Counted from the first letter of the stretch, positions 26,462 through 37,923 are shown. The stretch: DNA of 64,000 bases from Bacteroidaceae bacterium (GCA_017615835.1 JAFZZI010000004.1:62001-126000), one strand, 5' to 3'. Numbers and translations are program-made. Notes: a model not told the origin generated them from the sequence alone.

Positions 26462-27019
26462 TCAAATTATGATGGCGAAAAAACGGACCGGCTCACCATT
26501 TAGTGCCTTGATGGCATGTGGCTGGTTCGCATCGAAGTATATGCTGTCACCTGCATTCAGTATCAACTCTTTGCCTCCCAGATTCATTTGCATGCTGCCA
26601 TTCAGGACGAGGTTGAACTCCTGATCGTCATGTGAATTGAGATGTGCGCTTTCTGCGTCTTTTGGGTCGACGGTCACTATGAAGGGTGATGCCTTGGCAT
26701 GTTTGAAACCCATTGCCAGAGCCTGATACTTATATGCTTTCTGACGCTCCACCACCGGTCCCTTGCCATTACGTACCAGCCAATAGTTGTTCATTGTGGG
26801 TGTGTCGCCGGCGAAGAGTTCGAGCGGTTCTACTCCCATCACTTGGGCTGCATTGCATACGAAGTTCATAGGTATGTCCGATTCGCCACTTTCGTATTTG
26901 GTCAACTCGGCAACAGTCACGCCGCATTTACCTGCCAATTCCTCAAGGCTCATGTCCAGGTCCTCGCGGAGGCCTTTCAGGCGCATAGCCATCTGTCTGA
27001 TTTGTTCGTTCAGTGCCAT
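26462..27019 (-). CDS. HTH (XRE-type) and cupin domain regulator, copy 2
   Basis: A 185-residue protein with an N-terminal helix-turn-helix of the XRE/Cro type (LKGLREDLDMSLEELAGKCGVTVAELTKYESGE, about 13-48) and a C-terminal cupin barrel (NLVLNGSMQMNLGGKELILNAGDSIYFDANQPHAIKAL, about 130-175). Such proteins are cytosolic repressors or activators whose cupin senses a small molecule. It sits 3 nt after the acyl-CoA ligase at 27023 and 3 nt before the one at 24797, so it probably controls these genes, perhaps in response to an acid or acyl-CoA (inference). It resembles the regulator at 28685 in architecture but is clearly diverged. Confidence 0.87.
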   Translation of the reverse strand: MALNEQIRQMAMRLKGLREDLDMSLEELAGKCGVTVAELTKYESGESDIPMNFVCNAAQVMGVEPLELFAGDTPTMNNYWLVRNGKGPVVERQKAYKYQALAMGFKHAKASPFIVTVDPKDAESAHLNSHDDQEFNLVLNGSMQMNLGGKELILNAGDSIYFDANQPHAIKALNGEPVRFFAIII

Positions 27020-27022
27020 ATT

Positions 27023-28675
27023 TCAAACTATTTCTATTCCTTGTTCGGCGCACAGTTTAAGACTGAGCTCCCGCAACTTGAACTTTTGGATTTTGCCGCT
27101 TCCTGTCAAAGGGTACTCTTTAACAAAAAAGACGTATTTGGGTATTTTGTATCTGGCTATTTTGCCGCGGCAAAAGTCACGCACCTCCTCGGTGCTCAAC
27201 TGTGCCCCTTCATCAAGTATTATGAAGGCACCAACCTCCTCGCCATACTTTTTCGACGGCACTCCTGCAACTTGTACGTCACGGACGCCCGGCAGATGAT
27301 ACAGGAATTCCTCAATCTCGCGCGGGTAGATGTTCTCTCCTCCCCGGATTATCATATCCTTGATGCGGCCTGTAATGCGGTAATTGCCATTCTCATCCAT
27401 CACGCCCAGGTCGCCTGAGTGGAGGTAACCGTTTTCGTCTATCACTTCGGCTGTAGCTTTTGGGTTTTTGTAATATCCCTTCATTACATTGAACCCCTTG
27501 CAGCACATCTCGCCTTGAACTCCGACGGGAACCTCCTTGTTGGTCTCGGGGTCGAGAACTTTCACGTCAACAAACTCATAGTCGCGTCCAACGGTTGTAT
27601 AGCGCACTTCGTCAGGGTCATCAACCCGTGTCTGACTCATGCCGGGTGAAGACTCTGTCAGCCCGTAAACGCTTGTAACATGCAGGTGCATTTTCTCTTC
27701 CACCTTACGCATCAGTTCAATTGGACAGAGTGAGCCAGCCATAATTCCCGTGCGGAGGCACGTTAAGTCAAACATGTCAAACATAGGATGGTTCAACTCG
27801 GCAATAAACATTGTGGGTACGCCATACAGAGCTGTACAGCGTTCCCTGTGGACAGATGCAAGCGTAACAAGCGGGTCGAAACGCTCAACCATTACCTGGG
27901 TGCAGCCGTGCGTCAGACAGTTCATTGTAGCCAGTACAACTCCGAAACAGTGGAAAAGCGGCACGCAGACGCACAACTTGTCGTTATTTGTGAAGTGCAT
28001 GTGCTCGCCAGTCAGGAAACCATCGTTGGCAATATTGTAGTGAGTCAGCATCACTCCCTTCGGGAATCCTGTCGTGCCTGATGTGTATTGCATATTTACC
28101 ACGTCGTGACAATTCACAGAATTACGTAGGCGGTCGAACTCTTCGTCGTCTGTGTTTTCGCCAAGAAGAAGTATCTCTGCAGTGTTGTACATGCCACGGT
28201 ACTTCTCCTGCCCGATGTAAACTACGTTCTTCAGGTTCGGGAATCGTTCACTCTTCAGATGACCGCGCTGGCATTCTCTCAGTTCGGGCAGCATTGCATA
28301 AGTCATGTCCACATAGTTGCTCTCCCACGTACCGTCTGTCAGGCAGAGGGTGTGCATATCTGAGTCCTTAACCAGATACTCCAGTTCGCTCTGCTTGTAG
28401 TTGGTATTGACAGTTATGCAGACTGCTCCCAGCTTGGCACAAGCGTAGAGGAACGTAAGCCAATCGGGAACGTTCTGTGCCCAAAGACCCACATGGGTGC
28501 CTTTGGTCACACCTATCGCAACAAGGCCACGGGCCATATCGTCAACGCGCTCGTTGAATTCCTTCCATGTAAATCTCAGGTCGCGGTCTGAATAGACCAC
28601 GTACTCCTTGTCGGGAGTATGCTCGGCCCAGTATTCCAGATACTGTCCGAGCGTCTTCTCAGATAACTGTAGCAT
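27023..28675 (-). CDS. AMP-forming acyl-CoA synthetase (FadD-like group)
   Basis: A 550-residue adenylate-forming ligase. Motifs: [18 protein letters not shown] near residue 200 (ATP loop), [14 protein letters not shown] near 330, [42 protein letters not shown] near 420, and [15 protein letters not shown] with the catalytic lysine at the end. The [12 protein letters not shown] motif and overall spacing fit the medium/long-chain acyl-CoA ligase group. The natural acid is unknown. Located between two HTH-cupin genes (3 nt and 9 nt gaps), first enzyme of the tandem ligase-regulator operon. Confidence 0.88.
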   Translation of the reverse strand: MLQLSEKTLGQYLEYWAEHTPDKEYVVYSDRDLRFTWKEFNERVDDMARGLVAIGVTKGTHVGLWAQNVPDWLTFLYACAKLGAVCITVNTNYKQSELEYLVKDSDMHTLCLTDGTWESNYVDMTYAMLPELRECQRGHLKSERFPNLKNVVYIGQEKYRGMYNTAEILLLGENTDDEEFDRLRNSVNCHDVVNMQYTSGTTGFPKGVMLTHYNIANDGFLTGEHMHFTNNDKLCVCVPLFHCFGVVLATMNCLTHGCTQVMVERFDPLVTLASVHRERCTALYGVPTMFIAELNHPMFDMFDLTCLRTGIMAGSLCPIELMRKVEEKMHLHVTSVYGLTESSPGMSQTRVDDPDEVRYTTVGRDYEFVDVKVLDPETNKEVPVGVQGEMCCKGFNVMKGYYKNPKATAEVIDENGYLHSGDLGVMDENGNYRITGRIKDMIIRGGENIYPREIEEFLYHLPGVRDVQVAGVPSKKYGEEVGAFIILDEGAQLSTEEVRDFCRGKIARYKIPKYVFFVKEYPLTGSGKIQKFKLRELSLKLCAEQGIEIV

Positions 28676-28684
28676 ACAACCTTG

Positions 28685-29254
28685 TTAAACTGGGGTATAG
28701 ACGACAGCCAGAATTCTTGCCTTCTGCCCTTTGAAACCGTGTACGTGGTGCTTGACAATTGAATCGTAGTAAATGCTGTCGCCGGCTTCCAGTACATGGG
28801 TGTGCTTGCCATAGACAATCTCTACCTGGCCTTCCAGCACATAGATGAATTCTTCACCTTCGTGCGTTGACAACGAGTACTCCTCATTGGACGTAGGCAG
28901 TATGTCGATGATGAACGGATCAATGTGGCGACTTTCCTTTCCGTCTGAAAGCGAGTGGTAGAGCATGTGGTCAACATCGGTTGCACCATGGTTGGAGAAG
29001 TGTGCGCTCTCCTTCAACTCGTTGCTGCGACTCACTACGGCCCCAATGCCTTGCGAGTCATCAAGAAATGTGCCCAGTCGGACTCCCAACACCCTTGCAA
29101 TTTTTATTAGTGGCGCCAGACCGGGTACCGGTCCTCCATCCTCAATTTCACGGATCTGCCCCACAGGCAGCTGGGAACGTTCAGCCAGGACATCCAGTTC
29201 AATGCCTTTCGATTCCCTCAGTGAGCGTATCTTGCTCCCTACCGATGCTTTCAT
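28685..29254 (-). CDS. HTH (XRE-type) and cupin domain regulator, copy 1
   Basis: A 189-residue regulator, first gene of the minus-strand operon 29254-24797. The HTH is KIRSLRESKGIELDVLAERSQLPVGQIREIEDG (about 7-40); the cupin is EFIYVLEGQVEIVYGKHTHVLEAGDSIYYDSIVKHHVHGFKG (about 135-178), ending KARILAVVYTPV. The cupin keeps histidines (KHHVHGF) that could hold a metal or a ligand, whereas copy 2 has QPHAIKAL. Likely autoregulatory (inference); a TACCTTCG -7-like element is at plus 29302-29309 and an inverted repeat GTTTCGGC / GCCGAAAC at 29326-29361 lies just upstream of it. Confidence 0.87.
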   Translation of the reverse strand: MKASVGSKIRSLRESKGIELDVLAERSQLPVGQIREIEDGGPVPGLAPLIKIARVLGVRLGTFLDDSQGIGAVVSRSNELKESAHFSNHGATDVDHMLYHSLSDGKESRHIDPFIIDILPTSNEEYSLSTHEGEEFIYVLEGQVEIVYGKHTHVLEAGDSIYYDSIVKHHVHGFKGQKARILAVVYTPV

Positions 29255-31642
<2,388 letters not shown>

Positions 31643-31662
31643 CAACAAACCGTAACACCTAT

Positions 31663-32931
31663 ATGATTAAAAGAACCTTTGCCATCATTTTGGCTACAAC
31701 TTTAGCTTTCCCAGCCATAATTCTTGCCCAGAAGTGGGAAGGAGTGGCCGATACGCCCCAGATGGGCTGGAACAGTTGGAATAAGTTTGCACATCGTCTT
31801 AACGAACAGTTGGTCCGTGAGACTGCAGACGCCATGGTATCTGAAGGACTGCTCGATGCAGGTTATGTCTATCTCAATATGGATGATTGCTGGCACGGAG
31901 AACGTGATGAGAATGGGTTCATTACCTGTAATGCCGAGAAATTCCCTTCGGGAATAAAAGCAGTTTCTGATTATGTGCACTCCAAGGGTCTCAAGTTCGG
32001 CATATATTCGGATGCAGGTCGCAAAACCTGTGCCGGTTATGAAGGTAGTTTTGGCCACGAGTATCAGGATGCCTTGCAATATGCCCGCTGGGGTGTCGAT
32101 TACTTGAAATATGACTGGTGCAGCAGCGAGAATATTAATCCTCAGGGTGCGTACGCATTAATGCGTGACGCTCTTAGGGCTTCCGGCCGTCCCATATTCT
32201 TCAGCATGTGCGAGTGGGGCAGCAACAAACCGTGGCTCTGGGCTTCCGAAGTTGGTAACTCTTGGCGTACAACCGGTGATATCTGTGCGGTTTTCGACAG
32301 TGTAAGCAACCGTTCGTGGATGAACAGTGTAATGACCATTGTTGAGCAGAATGTGAACCTACGGAAATATGCAGGTCCCGGCCATTGGAACGACCCCGAT
32401 ATGCTTGAGGTAGGCAATGGAATGACCACTAACGAGGACCGTGCCCATTTTACTCTCTGGTGCATGATGGCTGCTCCCCTCATATTGGGTAATGATATAT
32501 GCAATATGACTCAGGATACACGTGACATAATACTGAACAAGGAGGTCATAGCAATAGATCAAGACAGACTGGGTGTACAGGGACTCAGATTGCGCAGCGA
32601 AGGTGCTCTTCAGTTATGGTTCAAGCCTCTTGAAAATGGCGATTGGGCCTTCTGTCTGTTAAACAGGGACAGAAATCCCGTTGACTATACCATTGATTGG
32701 GAGACTCTTTGTTTCACTGACACCGAAGTCTCAAACCTCTCTACCTGCTTTGACCGTACCACATATTCCATTAGGGATCTTTGGGAGAAGGATTCGCGCA
32801 AAGCTAATAAGGGTACAACAGAAAAGTCTCTGACGGTAAATGTTCCGGGCCGTGACGTTATCCTCTATAGGCTCTCACCGAAAGACCTGTCCGCCTGTGG
32901 AATTGGTGCTTTACCTGTATCGTCAAAATAG
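31663..32931 (+). CDS. Secreted alpha-galactosidase, glycoside hydrolase family 27
   Basis: A 422-residue retaining alpha-galactosidase. Signal peptide MIKRTFAIILATTLAFPAI with probable cleavage after ILAQ. The GH27 barrel follows: DTPQMGWNSWNKF, YVYLNMDDCWHGERD, KFPSGIKAVSDYVHSKGLKFGIYSDAG, then YLKYDWC with the catalytic nucleophile Asp151, and WRTTGDI with the acid/base Asp206. GPGHWNDPDMLEVGNG is also characteristic. A C-terminal beta domain starts about residue 330. I use the ATG at 31663, where the signal peptide begins; an ATG at 31639 overlaps the gyrB stop by 4 nt and would add eight residues before the signal. It probably acts in the periplasm on galactosyl side chains of plant glycans. 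Confidence 0.93.
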   Translation: MIKRTFAIILATTLAFPAIILAQKWEGVADTPQMGWNSWNKFAHRLNEQLVRETADAMVSEGLLDAGYVYLNMDDCWHGERDENGFITCNAEKFPSGIKAVSDYVHSKGLKFGIYSDAGRKTCAGYEGSFGHEYQDALQYARWGVDYLKYDWCSSENINPQGAYALMRDALRASGRPIFFSMCEWGSNKPWLWASEVGNSWRTTGDICAVFDSVSNRSWMNSVMTIVEQNVNLRKYAGPGHWNDPDMLEVGNGMTTNEDRAHFTLWCMMAAPLILGNDICNMTQDTRDIILNKEVIAIDQDRLGVQGLRLRSEGALQLWFKPLENGDWAFCLLNRDRNPVDYTIDWETLCFTDTEVSNLSTCFDRTTYSIRDLWEKDSRKANKGTTEKSLTVNVPGRDVILYRLSPKDLSACGIGALPVSSK

Positions 32932-32971
32932 TATGAAGAGTAGGGCGCATAGCCGTCTCTTATGATATATA

Positions 32972-33005
32972 AATGAAGACGGGCCTTATACGGTCCGTCT
33001 TCATT
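32972..33005. terminator. bidirectional terminator
   Basis: A 14-bp stem (aatgaagacgggcc / ggtccgtcttcatt, one G-T pair) with loop ttatac. It separates the convergent alpha-galactosidase and the oxidoreductase gamma-subunit gene. Confidence 0.8.
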
Positions 33006-33032
33006 ATTTCTGCCATGTAGCCGCAGTCGTCC

Positions 33033-33569
33033 TTATTTCACCAGTTCCATGCCTGCCTGGATAGCTTTCTCGTTGAGAGGAATGTATTTCCAGTTGCGTT
33101 CCGAAACTGAATGCTTGATACCTTCCAGCACATATTCCATCTTCAGAATCGGATGAATCTTCATGAAAGCTCCAAGAAGAAACATATTTGCCACCTTGGT
33201 GGCGTTTATCTTTGCAGCTTCCTCAATGGCCTTTATTGGATAGATTGTTATGTCATTACGTGTAGGCTTTCTGGTAATGGTACTCGGAGTGTAGATGAGT
33301 ACACCTCCAGGTTTTACGCTCTGCTCGAACTTATCCATAGACTGCTGGTTCAGTATAATAGCCGTACTGAATTTCTGGAGAATGGGCGAACTGATAGTAC
33401 TGTCGCTAAGTATGACTGTGACGTTCGCAGTGCCACCGCGGATTTCAGGTCCGTACGAAGGCATCCACGAAACCTCAAGACCCTGCATGAGGCCTGAATA
33501 TGCAATGATCTTACCCATAGAGAGGACACCTTGTCCTCCAAATCCGGCTATGATAATCTCTTCTGTCAT
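33033..33569 (-). CDS. 2-oxoacid:ferredoxin oxidoreductase, gamma subunit
   Basis: A 178-residue subunit of the CoA-acylating 2-oxoacid oxidoreductase family. It opens with IIIAGFGGQGVLSMGKIIAYSGL (the conserved G-F-G-G-Q-G-V) and has WMPSYGPEIRGGTANVTVILSD, both defining the gamma domain. It is the last gene of the minus-strand cluster ferredoxin-alpha-beta-gamma; 15 nt separate it from the beta gene. The complex oxidatively decarboxylates a 2-oxoacid to acyl-CoA and reduces ferredoxin; 2-oxoisovalerate or 2-oxoglutarate are the usual substrates, and sequence alone does not decide. Confidence 0.92.
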   Translation of the reverse strand: MTEEIIIAGFGGQGVLSMGKIIAYSGLMQGLEVSWMPSYGPEIRGGTANVTVILSDSTISSPILQKFSTAIILNQQSMDKFEQSVKPGGVLIYTPSTITRKPTRNDITIYPIKAIEEAAKINATKVANMFLLGAFMKIHPILKMEYVLEGIKHSVSERNWKYIPLNEKAIQAGMELVK

Positions 33570-33584
33570 ATTGCTCTTCTCCTC

Positions 33585-34379
33585 TTATCTTGGTGCGTTC
33601 ATATCCATTACCAACTTTCCGTCAACTTTCATGTCGCCTAGCGGATACTTCTTGAACATGTTCTCAATCATCCAATCGTTAGCTGCCTTGGGAGTAAGGC
33701 CCCAGCCGGAGTTGCAGTTTGAAACAACCTCGACAATTGAGGTTCCTTTCTTGTCTCGCTGGTTTTCAAAAGCCTGACGAAAGGCCTTTTTCAACTTGCG
33801 CACATTAGCCGGAGTGTGTACCGAGTGCCGTGTAACATAACAGACACCATCAAGTTGTGCCAGTAGCGGGGTAATGTTGAGCGGATATCCCATTGTCTTG
33901 ACATCGCGGCCTCGCGGACAGGTAGTCGTTTTCATGCCCTCGAGTGTTGTAGGTGCCATTTGGCCTCCTGTCATTCCGTAGATACCGTTGTTTATGAAAA
34001 CTATCACAAGATTCTCGCCACGGTTGCACGCATGTATTGTTTCACCGGTGCCAATGGCAGCAAGGTCGCCATCGCCCTGATAGGTGAATACGTACTTGTC
34101 GGGTTGTACCCGCTTGATACCGGTTGCAACAGCACATGCACGCCCATGTGCAGCTTCGACAACGTCGAATTTGTAGAAATCATATAGAAAAACAGAACAG
34201 CCAACGGGCGAAATGCCAATGACGTCATGTTCGATTCCCATTTCTTCAATCACCTCTGCTATCGTGCGTACCACTACTCCGTGTCCGCAACCCGGGCAGA
34301 AATTAAAGGTTGCGTCCGACATCAGACGGCTCTTCCTGTAAACCAGATTCTCAGGTTTGACTATATCTTTTACATCCAT
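33585..34379 (-). CDS. 2-oxoacid:ferredoxin oxidoreductase, beta subunit (thiamine pyrophosphate-binding)
   Basis: A 264-residue catalytic subunit binding thiamine pyrophosphate. Motifs: FNFCPGCGHGVVVRTIAE near residue 26, VGCSVFLYDFY, the cofactor motif GDGDLAAIGTGETIHACNRGENLVIVFINNGIYGMTGGQM (GDG...NN) around residues 100-140, and SIVEVVSNCNSGWG. There is no extra [4Fe-4S] cluster domain, so electrons must leave through the small ferredoxin subunit encoded upstream. Sits between alpha (11 nt) and gamma. Confidence 0.93.
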   Translation of the reverse strand: MDVKDIVKPENLVYRKSRLMSDATFNFCPGCGHGVVVRTIAEVIEEMGIEHDVIGISPVGCSVFLYDFYKFDVVEAAHGRACAVATGIKRVQPDKYVFTYQGDGDLAAIGTGETIHACNRGENLVIVFINNGIYGMTGGQMAPTTLEGMKTTTCPRGRDVKTMGYPLNITPLLAQLDGVCYVTRHSVHTPANVRKLKKAFRQAFENQRDKKGTSIVEVVSNCNSGWGLTPKAANDWMIENMFKKYPLGDMKVDGKLVMDMNAPR

Positions 34380-34390
34380 AGTATTCGAAT

Positions 34391-35467
34391 TTAAAGACCA
34401 AACTGACGGTAGAGAGCATTCTCTATTTCCTCTGGAGTCGGAACCATACCTCCAAGACGTCCGAAGAAACCTATCGGCTTACGTCCCTCTATGGCAAGTC
34501 GTACATCTTCGATCATCTGACCGGCATTCAACTCGACTGACATGAAGCCTCTTACCCTCTTTTCGCGCGAAAGTGCTTCAATCTCTCCAATGGGGAAGGG
34601 ATAGAGCGAAATGGGGCGGAACAGGCCTATTTTGTGACCTTTTGCGCGTGCCTGCTCAATACTTTTCTGTGCTATTCGGGCAATTATGCCGAAGGCTACA
34701 ACGATATACTCAGCATCATCACACATGATGGATTCGAAACGTACCTCTTCCCTTTCCATCTGCCTGTATTTGGCCTGCAGGCGCTGGTTTACCAACTCGT
34801 GCTGCTGGGGCAAGAGGTTCAGAGACGTGACGAAACGGCGTTCCTTCCCTTCGGGGGTTCCGTTAGTAGCCCAGTCAGGGTACTCAGACAGCCTTGGACG
34901 CTGTTCAGGAAGTGTTATCTTTTCCATCATCTGTCCGAGTGCTCCATCTGCCAGAATCATTACCGGGTTGCGATATTTGAACGCCAAGTCAAATCCCTCA
35001 GCAATGAAATCGGCCATCTCTTGAACTGACTTCGGTGCCAAAGTCAGCAGCTTGTAGTCACCGTGGCCACCTCCCTTTACTGTCTGAAAGTAGTCGGCCT
35101 GGCTAGGCTGTATTGTGCCAAGTCCAGGACCTCCGCGTGACACATTAATAAGAAGGCATGGCAACTCTGCACCTGCAATGTACGAAATACCCTCGCACAT
35201 CAAGCTTATTCCGGGACTTGACGATGATGTCAGTACCCTATGCCCCGTGGCGGCTGCGCCATATACCATGTTGATTGCTGATACTTCACTTTCGGCCTGT
35301 AGTACGACCATGCCTGTGCGGGCGTATGAATCGGTCTCCATCAGATATTCCATGACCTCAGTCTGTGGAGTTATGGGGTATCCGTAGAAGGCGTCCGCTC
35401 CAGCGCGTATGGCAGCCTCGGCAATAGCCTCGTTGCCTTTCATCAATCTGACTTCCTTACTTTCCAT
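34391..35467 (-). CDS. vorB: 2-oxoacid:ferredoxin oxidoreductase, alpha subunit (VorB/KorA type)
   Basis: A 358-residue subunit with the pyruvate:ferredoxin oxidoreductase N-terminal fold: LMKGNEAIAEAAIRAGADAFYGYPITPQTEVMEYL at the start, AESEVSAINMVYGAAATGHRVLTSSSSPGISLMCEGISY, and LINVSRGGPGLGTIQPSQADYF. A second domain follows around residue 240 (IARIAQKSIEQARAKGHKIGLFRPISLYPFP). In Bacteroidetes this protein is generally annotated as 3-methyl-2-oxobutanoate dehydrogenase subunit VorB, so branched-chain 2-oxoacids are the likely substrate, but this was not checked. Located 2 nt downstream of the ferredoxin gene. Confidence 0.9.
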   Translation of the reverse strand: MESKEVRLMKGNEAIAEAAIRAGADAFYGYPITPQTEVMEYLMETDSYARTGMVVLQAESEVSAINMVYGAAATGHRVLTSSSSPGISLMCEGISYIAGAELPCLLINVSRGGPGLGTIQPSQADYFQTVKGGGHGDYKLLTLAPKSVQEMADFIAEGFDLAFKYRNPVMILADGALGQMMEKITLPEQRPRLSEYPDWATNGTPEGKERRFVTSLNLLPQQHELVNQRLQAKYRQMEREEVRFESIMCDDAEYIVVAFGIIARIAQKSIEQARAKGHKIGLFRPISLYPFPIGEIEALSREKRVRGFMSVELNAGQMIEDVRLAIEGRKPIGFFGRLGGMVPTPEEIENALYRQFGL

Positions 35468-35469
35468 TA

Positions 35470-35700
35470 TTACTCTTCAATTTTGGCCCTGTATACCGAG
35501 ATTACTCCATCAGGGCAGATAATACCGCAGTTGGTGCACCCGATGCACAGTTCAGGCTGTACCATGTATGCGTAATGGTATCCTTTGCTGTTTACGGCGG
35601 TTGACATGCCTATGACCTGCTGGGAGCAGGTGGATACGCACAGCTCACAACCCTTGCATCTTTCGTTTTCAACTACGATAGCACCTTGGAATTTTGCCAT
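35470..35700 (-). CDS. 2x[4Fe-4S] ferredoxin subunit of the 2-oxoacid oxidoreductase
   Basis: A 76-residue iron-sulfur protein with two cluster motifs: CKGCELCVSTC (about 15-25) and CIGCTNCGIICP (about 52-63). It is the electron-transfer (delta) subunit of the oxidoreductase encoded just downstream. The reading frame is open far upstream into the FKBP gene, but MAKFQGAIVVENERCKGCELC at 35700 is the natural start; the longer version would add 53 residues unlike any ferredoxin and overlap the neighbouring gene. Confidence 0.92.
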   Translation of the reverse strand: MAKFQGAIVVENERCKGCELCVSTCSQQVIGMSTAVNSKGYHYAYMVQPELCIGCTNCGIICPDGVISVYRAKIEE

Positions 35701-35723
35701 GTCTTTGAAATAGTGTGATTTGT

Positions 35724-36371
35724 TTACATTTTTGGTAATGGTGTTCCCACGTGAGAACTGGCAAGCAGTCTGATGTCGAATACCAACGTCGAGTATGCCG
35801 GTATGTTGGTCTTCACTGATGCATTGTAGCCAAGCTCGTATGGAATGTGGAGTTGCCAATGGTCGCCGACTTTCATCTTCTGGAGCGCCGTAGCCACTCC
35901 GCAGACAAGTCCTGAAACCACAAAGTCCTTGGGTACGTTCACTTCAATGTCCGGCAAGGCAGTCTTATATGTCTGCTCGGCAACGAACCCGTTGGGATGT
36001 TCGTCAGTGGGCATTAGTCTGCATCTGTAATGAATACGTACGCTGTCCGTGTACAGAGGAGATTCTGTTCCGTTCCCTTTGGCAATGACAGTACAGTAAA
36101 TATAATCCGAAGTATTCCAGTCATCTCTTAACGAATCAAGCTTGTATGAAGGCAGTCTGAAACGGTCACCTACCGACGCGTTGTCGTATCTGATACCTCT
36201 GTCCGCATACAATTTGACTTCGTCTGCTACATCCTCGATGAAAGCATCGTTGCGCTCCTGCCAATCGTGATACTCGTCCTGTTTCTCGGTCGAGGAGCAC
36301 GACGGCGTTAACAGTGCCACCAATGCAAACAAAGGGATAATGCCGACAATTCCTTTCATCATGCTGCTCAT
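35724..36371 (-). CDS. FKBP-type peptidyl-prolyl cis-trans isomerase, lipoprotein-like
   Basis: A 215-residue exported protein with a signal peptide (MKGIVGIIPLFALVALL) followed by TPSCSST, a weak lipobox with Cys likely lipidated. The C-terminal half looks like an FKBP domain: SVRIHYRCRLMPTDEHPNGFVAEQTY, then FVVSGLVCGVATALQKMKVGDHWQLHIPYELGYNA and IPAYSTLVFDIRLL, the family's G-x-x-x-A-L-x-x-M-x-x-G-x-x-x-x-x-x-I-P-x-x-x-x-Y-G order. The usual AYG is LGY here, and some active-site aromatics differ, so isomerase activity may be low. Its start overlaps the glyS stop by 4 nt, and it lies upstream of the oxidoreductase genes. Confidence 0.8.
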   Translation of the reverse strand: MSSMMKGIVGIIPLFALVALLTPSCSSTEKQDEYHDWQERNDAFIEDVADEVKLYADRGIRYDNASVGDRFRLPSYKLDSLRDDWNTSDYIYCTVIAKGNGTESPLYTDSVRIHYRCRLMPTDEHPNGFVAEQTYKTALPDIEVNVPKDFVVSGLVCGVATALQKMKVGDHWQLHIPYELGYNASVKTNIPAYSTLVFDIRLLASSHVGTPLPKM

Positions 36372-37906
36372 AAGGTCTTGAGAATGCTTGTGATTGTAAC
36401 CTTGTCAGCTATTATGTTGAGGAGGTCGTCAATCCTTACGCGTTCCTGCTGCATGCTGTCGCGGTTGCGCAGAGTAACGGTGCCGTTCTCAAGTGACTGA
36501 TGGTCAATGGTTATGCAATATGGAGTGCCGATAGCATCCTGTCGACGGTAGCGCTTGCCTATTGAGTCTTTTTCGTCATACTGACAGTTGAAGTGGAATC
36601 TGAGGCTGTCGTGAATCTTGTGTGCCAGTTCAGGAAGACCATCCTTCTTGACAAGCGGCAGGATTCCGAGTTTGACAGGTGCAAGGGCAGCCGGAAGATG
36701 AAGAACGATACGGCTTTCGTTGTTTTCAAGAACTTGTTCTTCATAAGAAGCGCACATCACGCTCAAGAACATGCGGTCAACACCGATTGAGGTTTCAATG
36801 ACATACGGAGTGTAGCTCTCGTTTGTTTCCGGATCAAAGTACTTGATACTTTTGCCGCTATATTTCTCGTGCTGGGACAGATCGAAGTTTGTGCGGCTGT
36901 GGATGCCCTCAACCTCCTTGAATCCAAATGGCATGAGGAATTCGATATCTGTGGCCGCGTTCGCGTAGTGGGCCAGCTTGTCATGGTCGTGGAAACGATA
37001 GTGATCGGCTCCGAATCCAAGTGCCTGATGCCATTTCATGCGGGTAGCCTTCCATTTTGCAAACCAGTCAAGCTCAGTGCCTGGTTTGATGAAAAACTGC
37101 ATCTCCATCTGTTCGAACTCGCGCATCCTGAAAATGAACTGACGTGCCACAATCTCATTCCGGAAAGCCTTGCCTATCTGAGCTATTCCGAAGGGAATCT
37201 TCATACGACCTGTCTTCTGCACGTTCAGGTAGTTCACAAAAATACCCTGTGCCGTTTCGGGACGGAGGTAAATTTTCATAGACGCATCTGAAGTAGAGCC
37301 CATCTCCGTGGAGAACATCAGGTTGAATTGGCGGACATCAGTCCAATTGCGGGTACCGCTGATCGGGCATACTATCTCCTCGTCTATGATTATCTGCTTC
37401 AAGGCATCAAGGTCTCCGTCATTCATCGCCTTTTTGTATCGCTCGTGCAAGGCATCACGTTTGGCCGCATGCTCAAGAACATTCTGACTTGTGGCACGGT
37501 ATTTGGCCTCGTCAAAGCTGTCACCGAAACGTTTGCGGGCTTTGGCAACCTCTTTTTCTATTTTTTCATCGTACTTGGCAATCTGGTCTTCAATCAGCAC
37601 GTCGGCACGATAACGTTTCTTGCTGTCACGGTTGTCTATAAGCGGATCGTTGAAAGCATCAACATGTCCGGAAGCCTTCCATATTGTCGGATGCATGAAA
37701 ATGGAACTGTCAATGCCGACAATGTTATCGTGTAGTAGCACCATGCTCTGCCACCAGTATGACTTTATGTTGTTTTTCATCTCTACTCCCATCTGTCCGT
37801 AGTCATAGACAGCGCCGAGACCATCGTAAATCTCGCTAGACGGAAATACGAAACCATACTCTTTGCAATGTGCTACAATCTTCTTGAAAACGTCTTCCTG
37901 TGCCAT
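36368..37906 (-). CDS. glyS: Glycyl-tRNA synthetase (dimeric alpha2 type)
   Basis: A 512-residue class II aminoacyl-tRNA synthetase of the eukaryote/archaea-like homodimeric type rather than the alpha2-beta2 bacterial type. N-terminal VFPSSEIYDGLGAVYDYGQMGVEMKNNIK, motif 2 QIGKAFRNEIVARQFIFRMREFEQMEMQFF, and motif 3 IETSIGVDRMFLSVMCASY are clear. LRPETAQGIFVNYLNV is the conserved glycine-pocket region. The C-terminal anticodon-binding domain starts about residue 400 (LAPVKLGILPLVKKDGLPELAHKIH). First gene of the minus-strand unit that continues into the FKBP gene and the oxidoreductase; promoter element at 37924-37931. Confidence 0.96.
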   Translation of the reverse strand: MAQEDVFKKIVAHCKEYGFVFPSSEIYDGLGAVYDYGQMGVEMKNNIKSYWWQSMVLLHDNIVGIDSSIFMHPTIWKASGHVDAFNDPLIDNRDSKKRYRADVLIEDQIAKYDEKIEKEVAKARKRFGDSFDEAKYRATSQNVLEHAAKRDALHERYKKAMNDGDLDALKQIIIDEEIVCPISGTRNWTDVRQFNLMFSTEMGSTSDASMKIYLRPETAQGIFVNYLNVQKTGRMKIPFGIAQIGKAFRNEIVARQFIFRMREFEQMEMQFFIKPGTELDWFAKWKATRMKWHQALGFGADHYRFHDHDKLAHYANAATDIEFLMPFGFKEVEGIHSRTNFDLSQHEKYSGKSIKYFDPETNESYTPYVIETSIGVDRMFLSVMCASYEEQVLENNESRIVLHLPAALAPVKLGILPLVKKDGLPELAHKIHDSLRFHFNCQYDEKDSIGKRYRRQDAIGTPYCITIDHQSLENGTVTLRNRDSMQQERVRIDDLLNIIADKVTITSILKTL

Positions 37907-37923
37907 TTTTTCACAATTTTGCG

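Noticed and set aside
35470-35859. Long version (129 residues) of the ferredoxin subunit
   Set aside because: The added N-terminus overlaps the FKBP gene and shows no ferredoxin features; MAKFQGAIVV at 35700 is the natural start.
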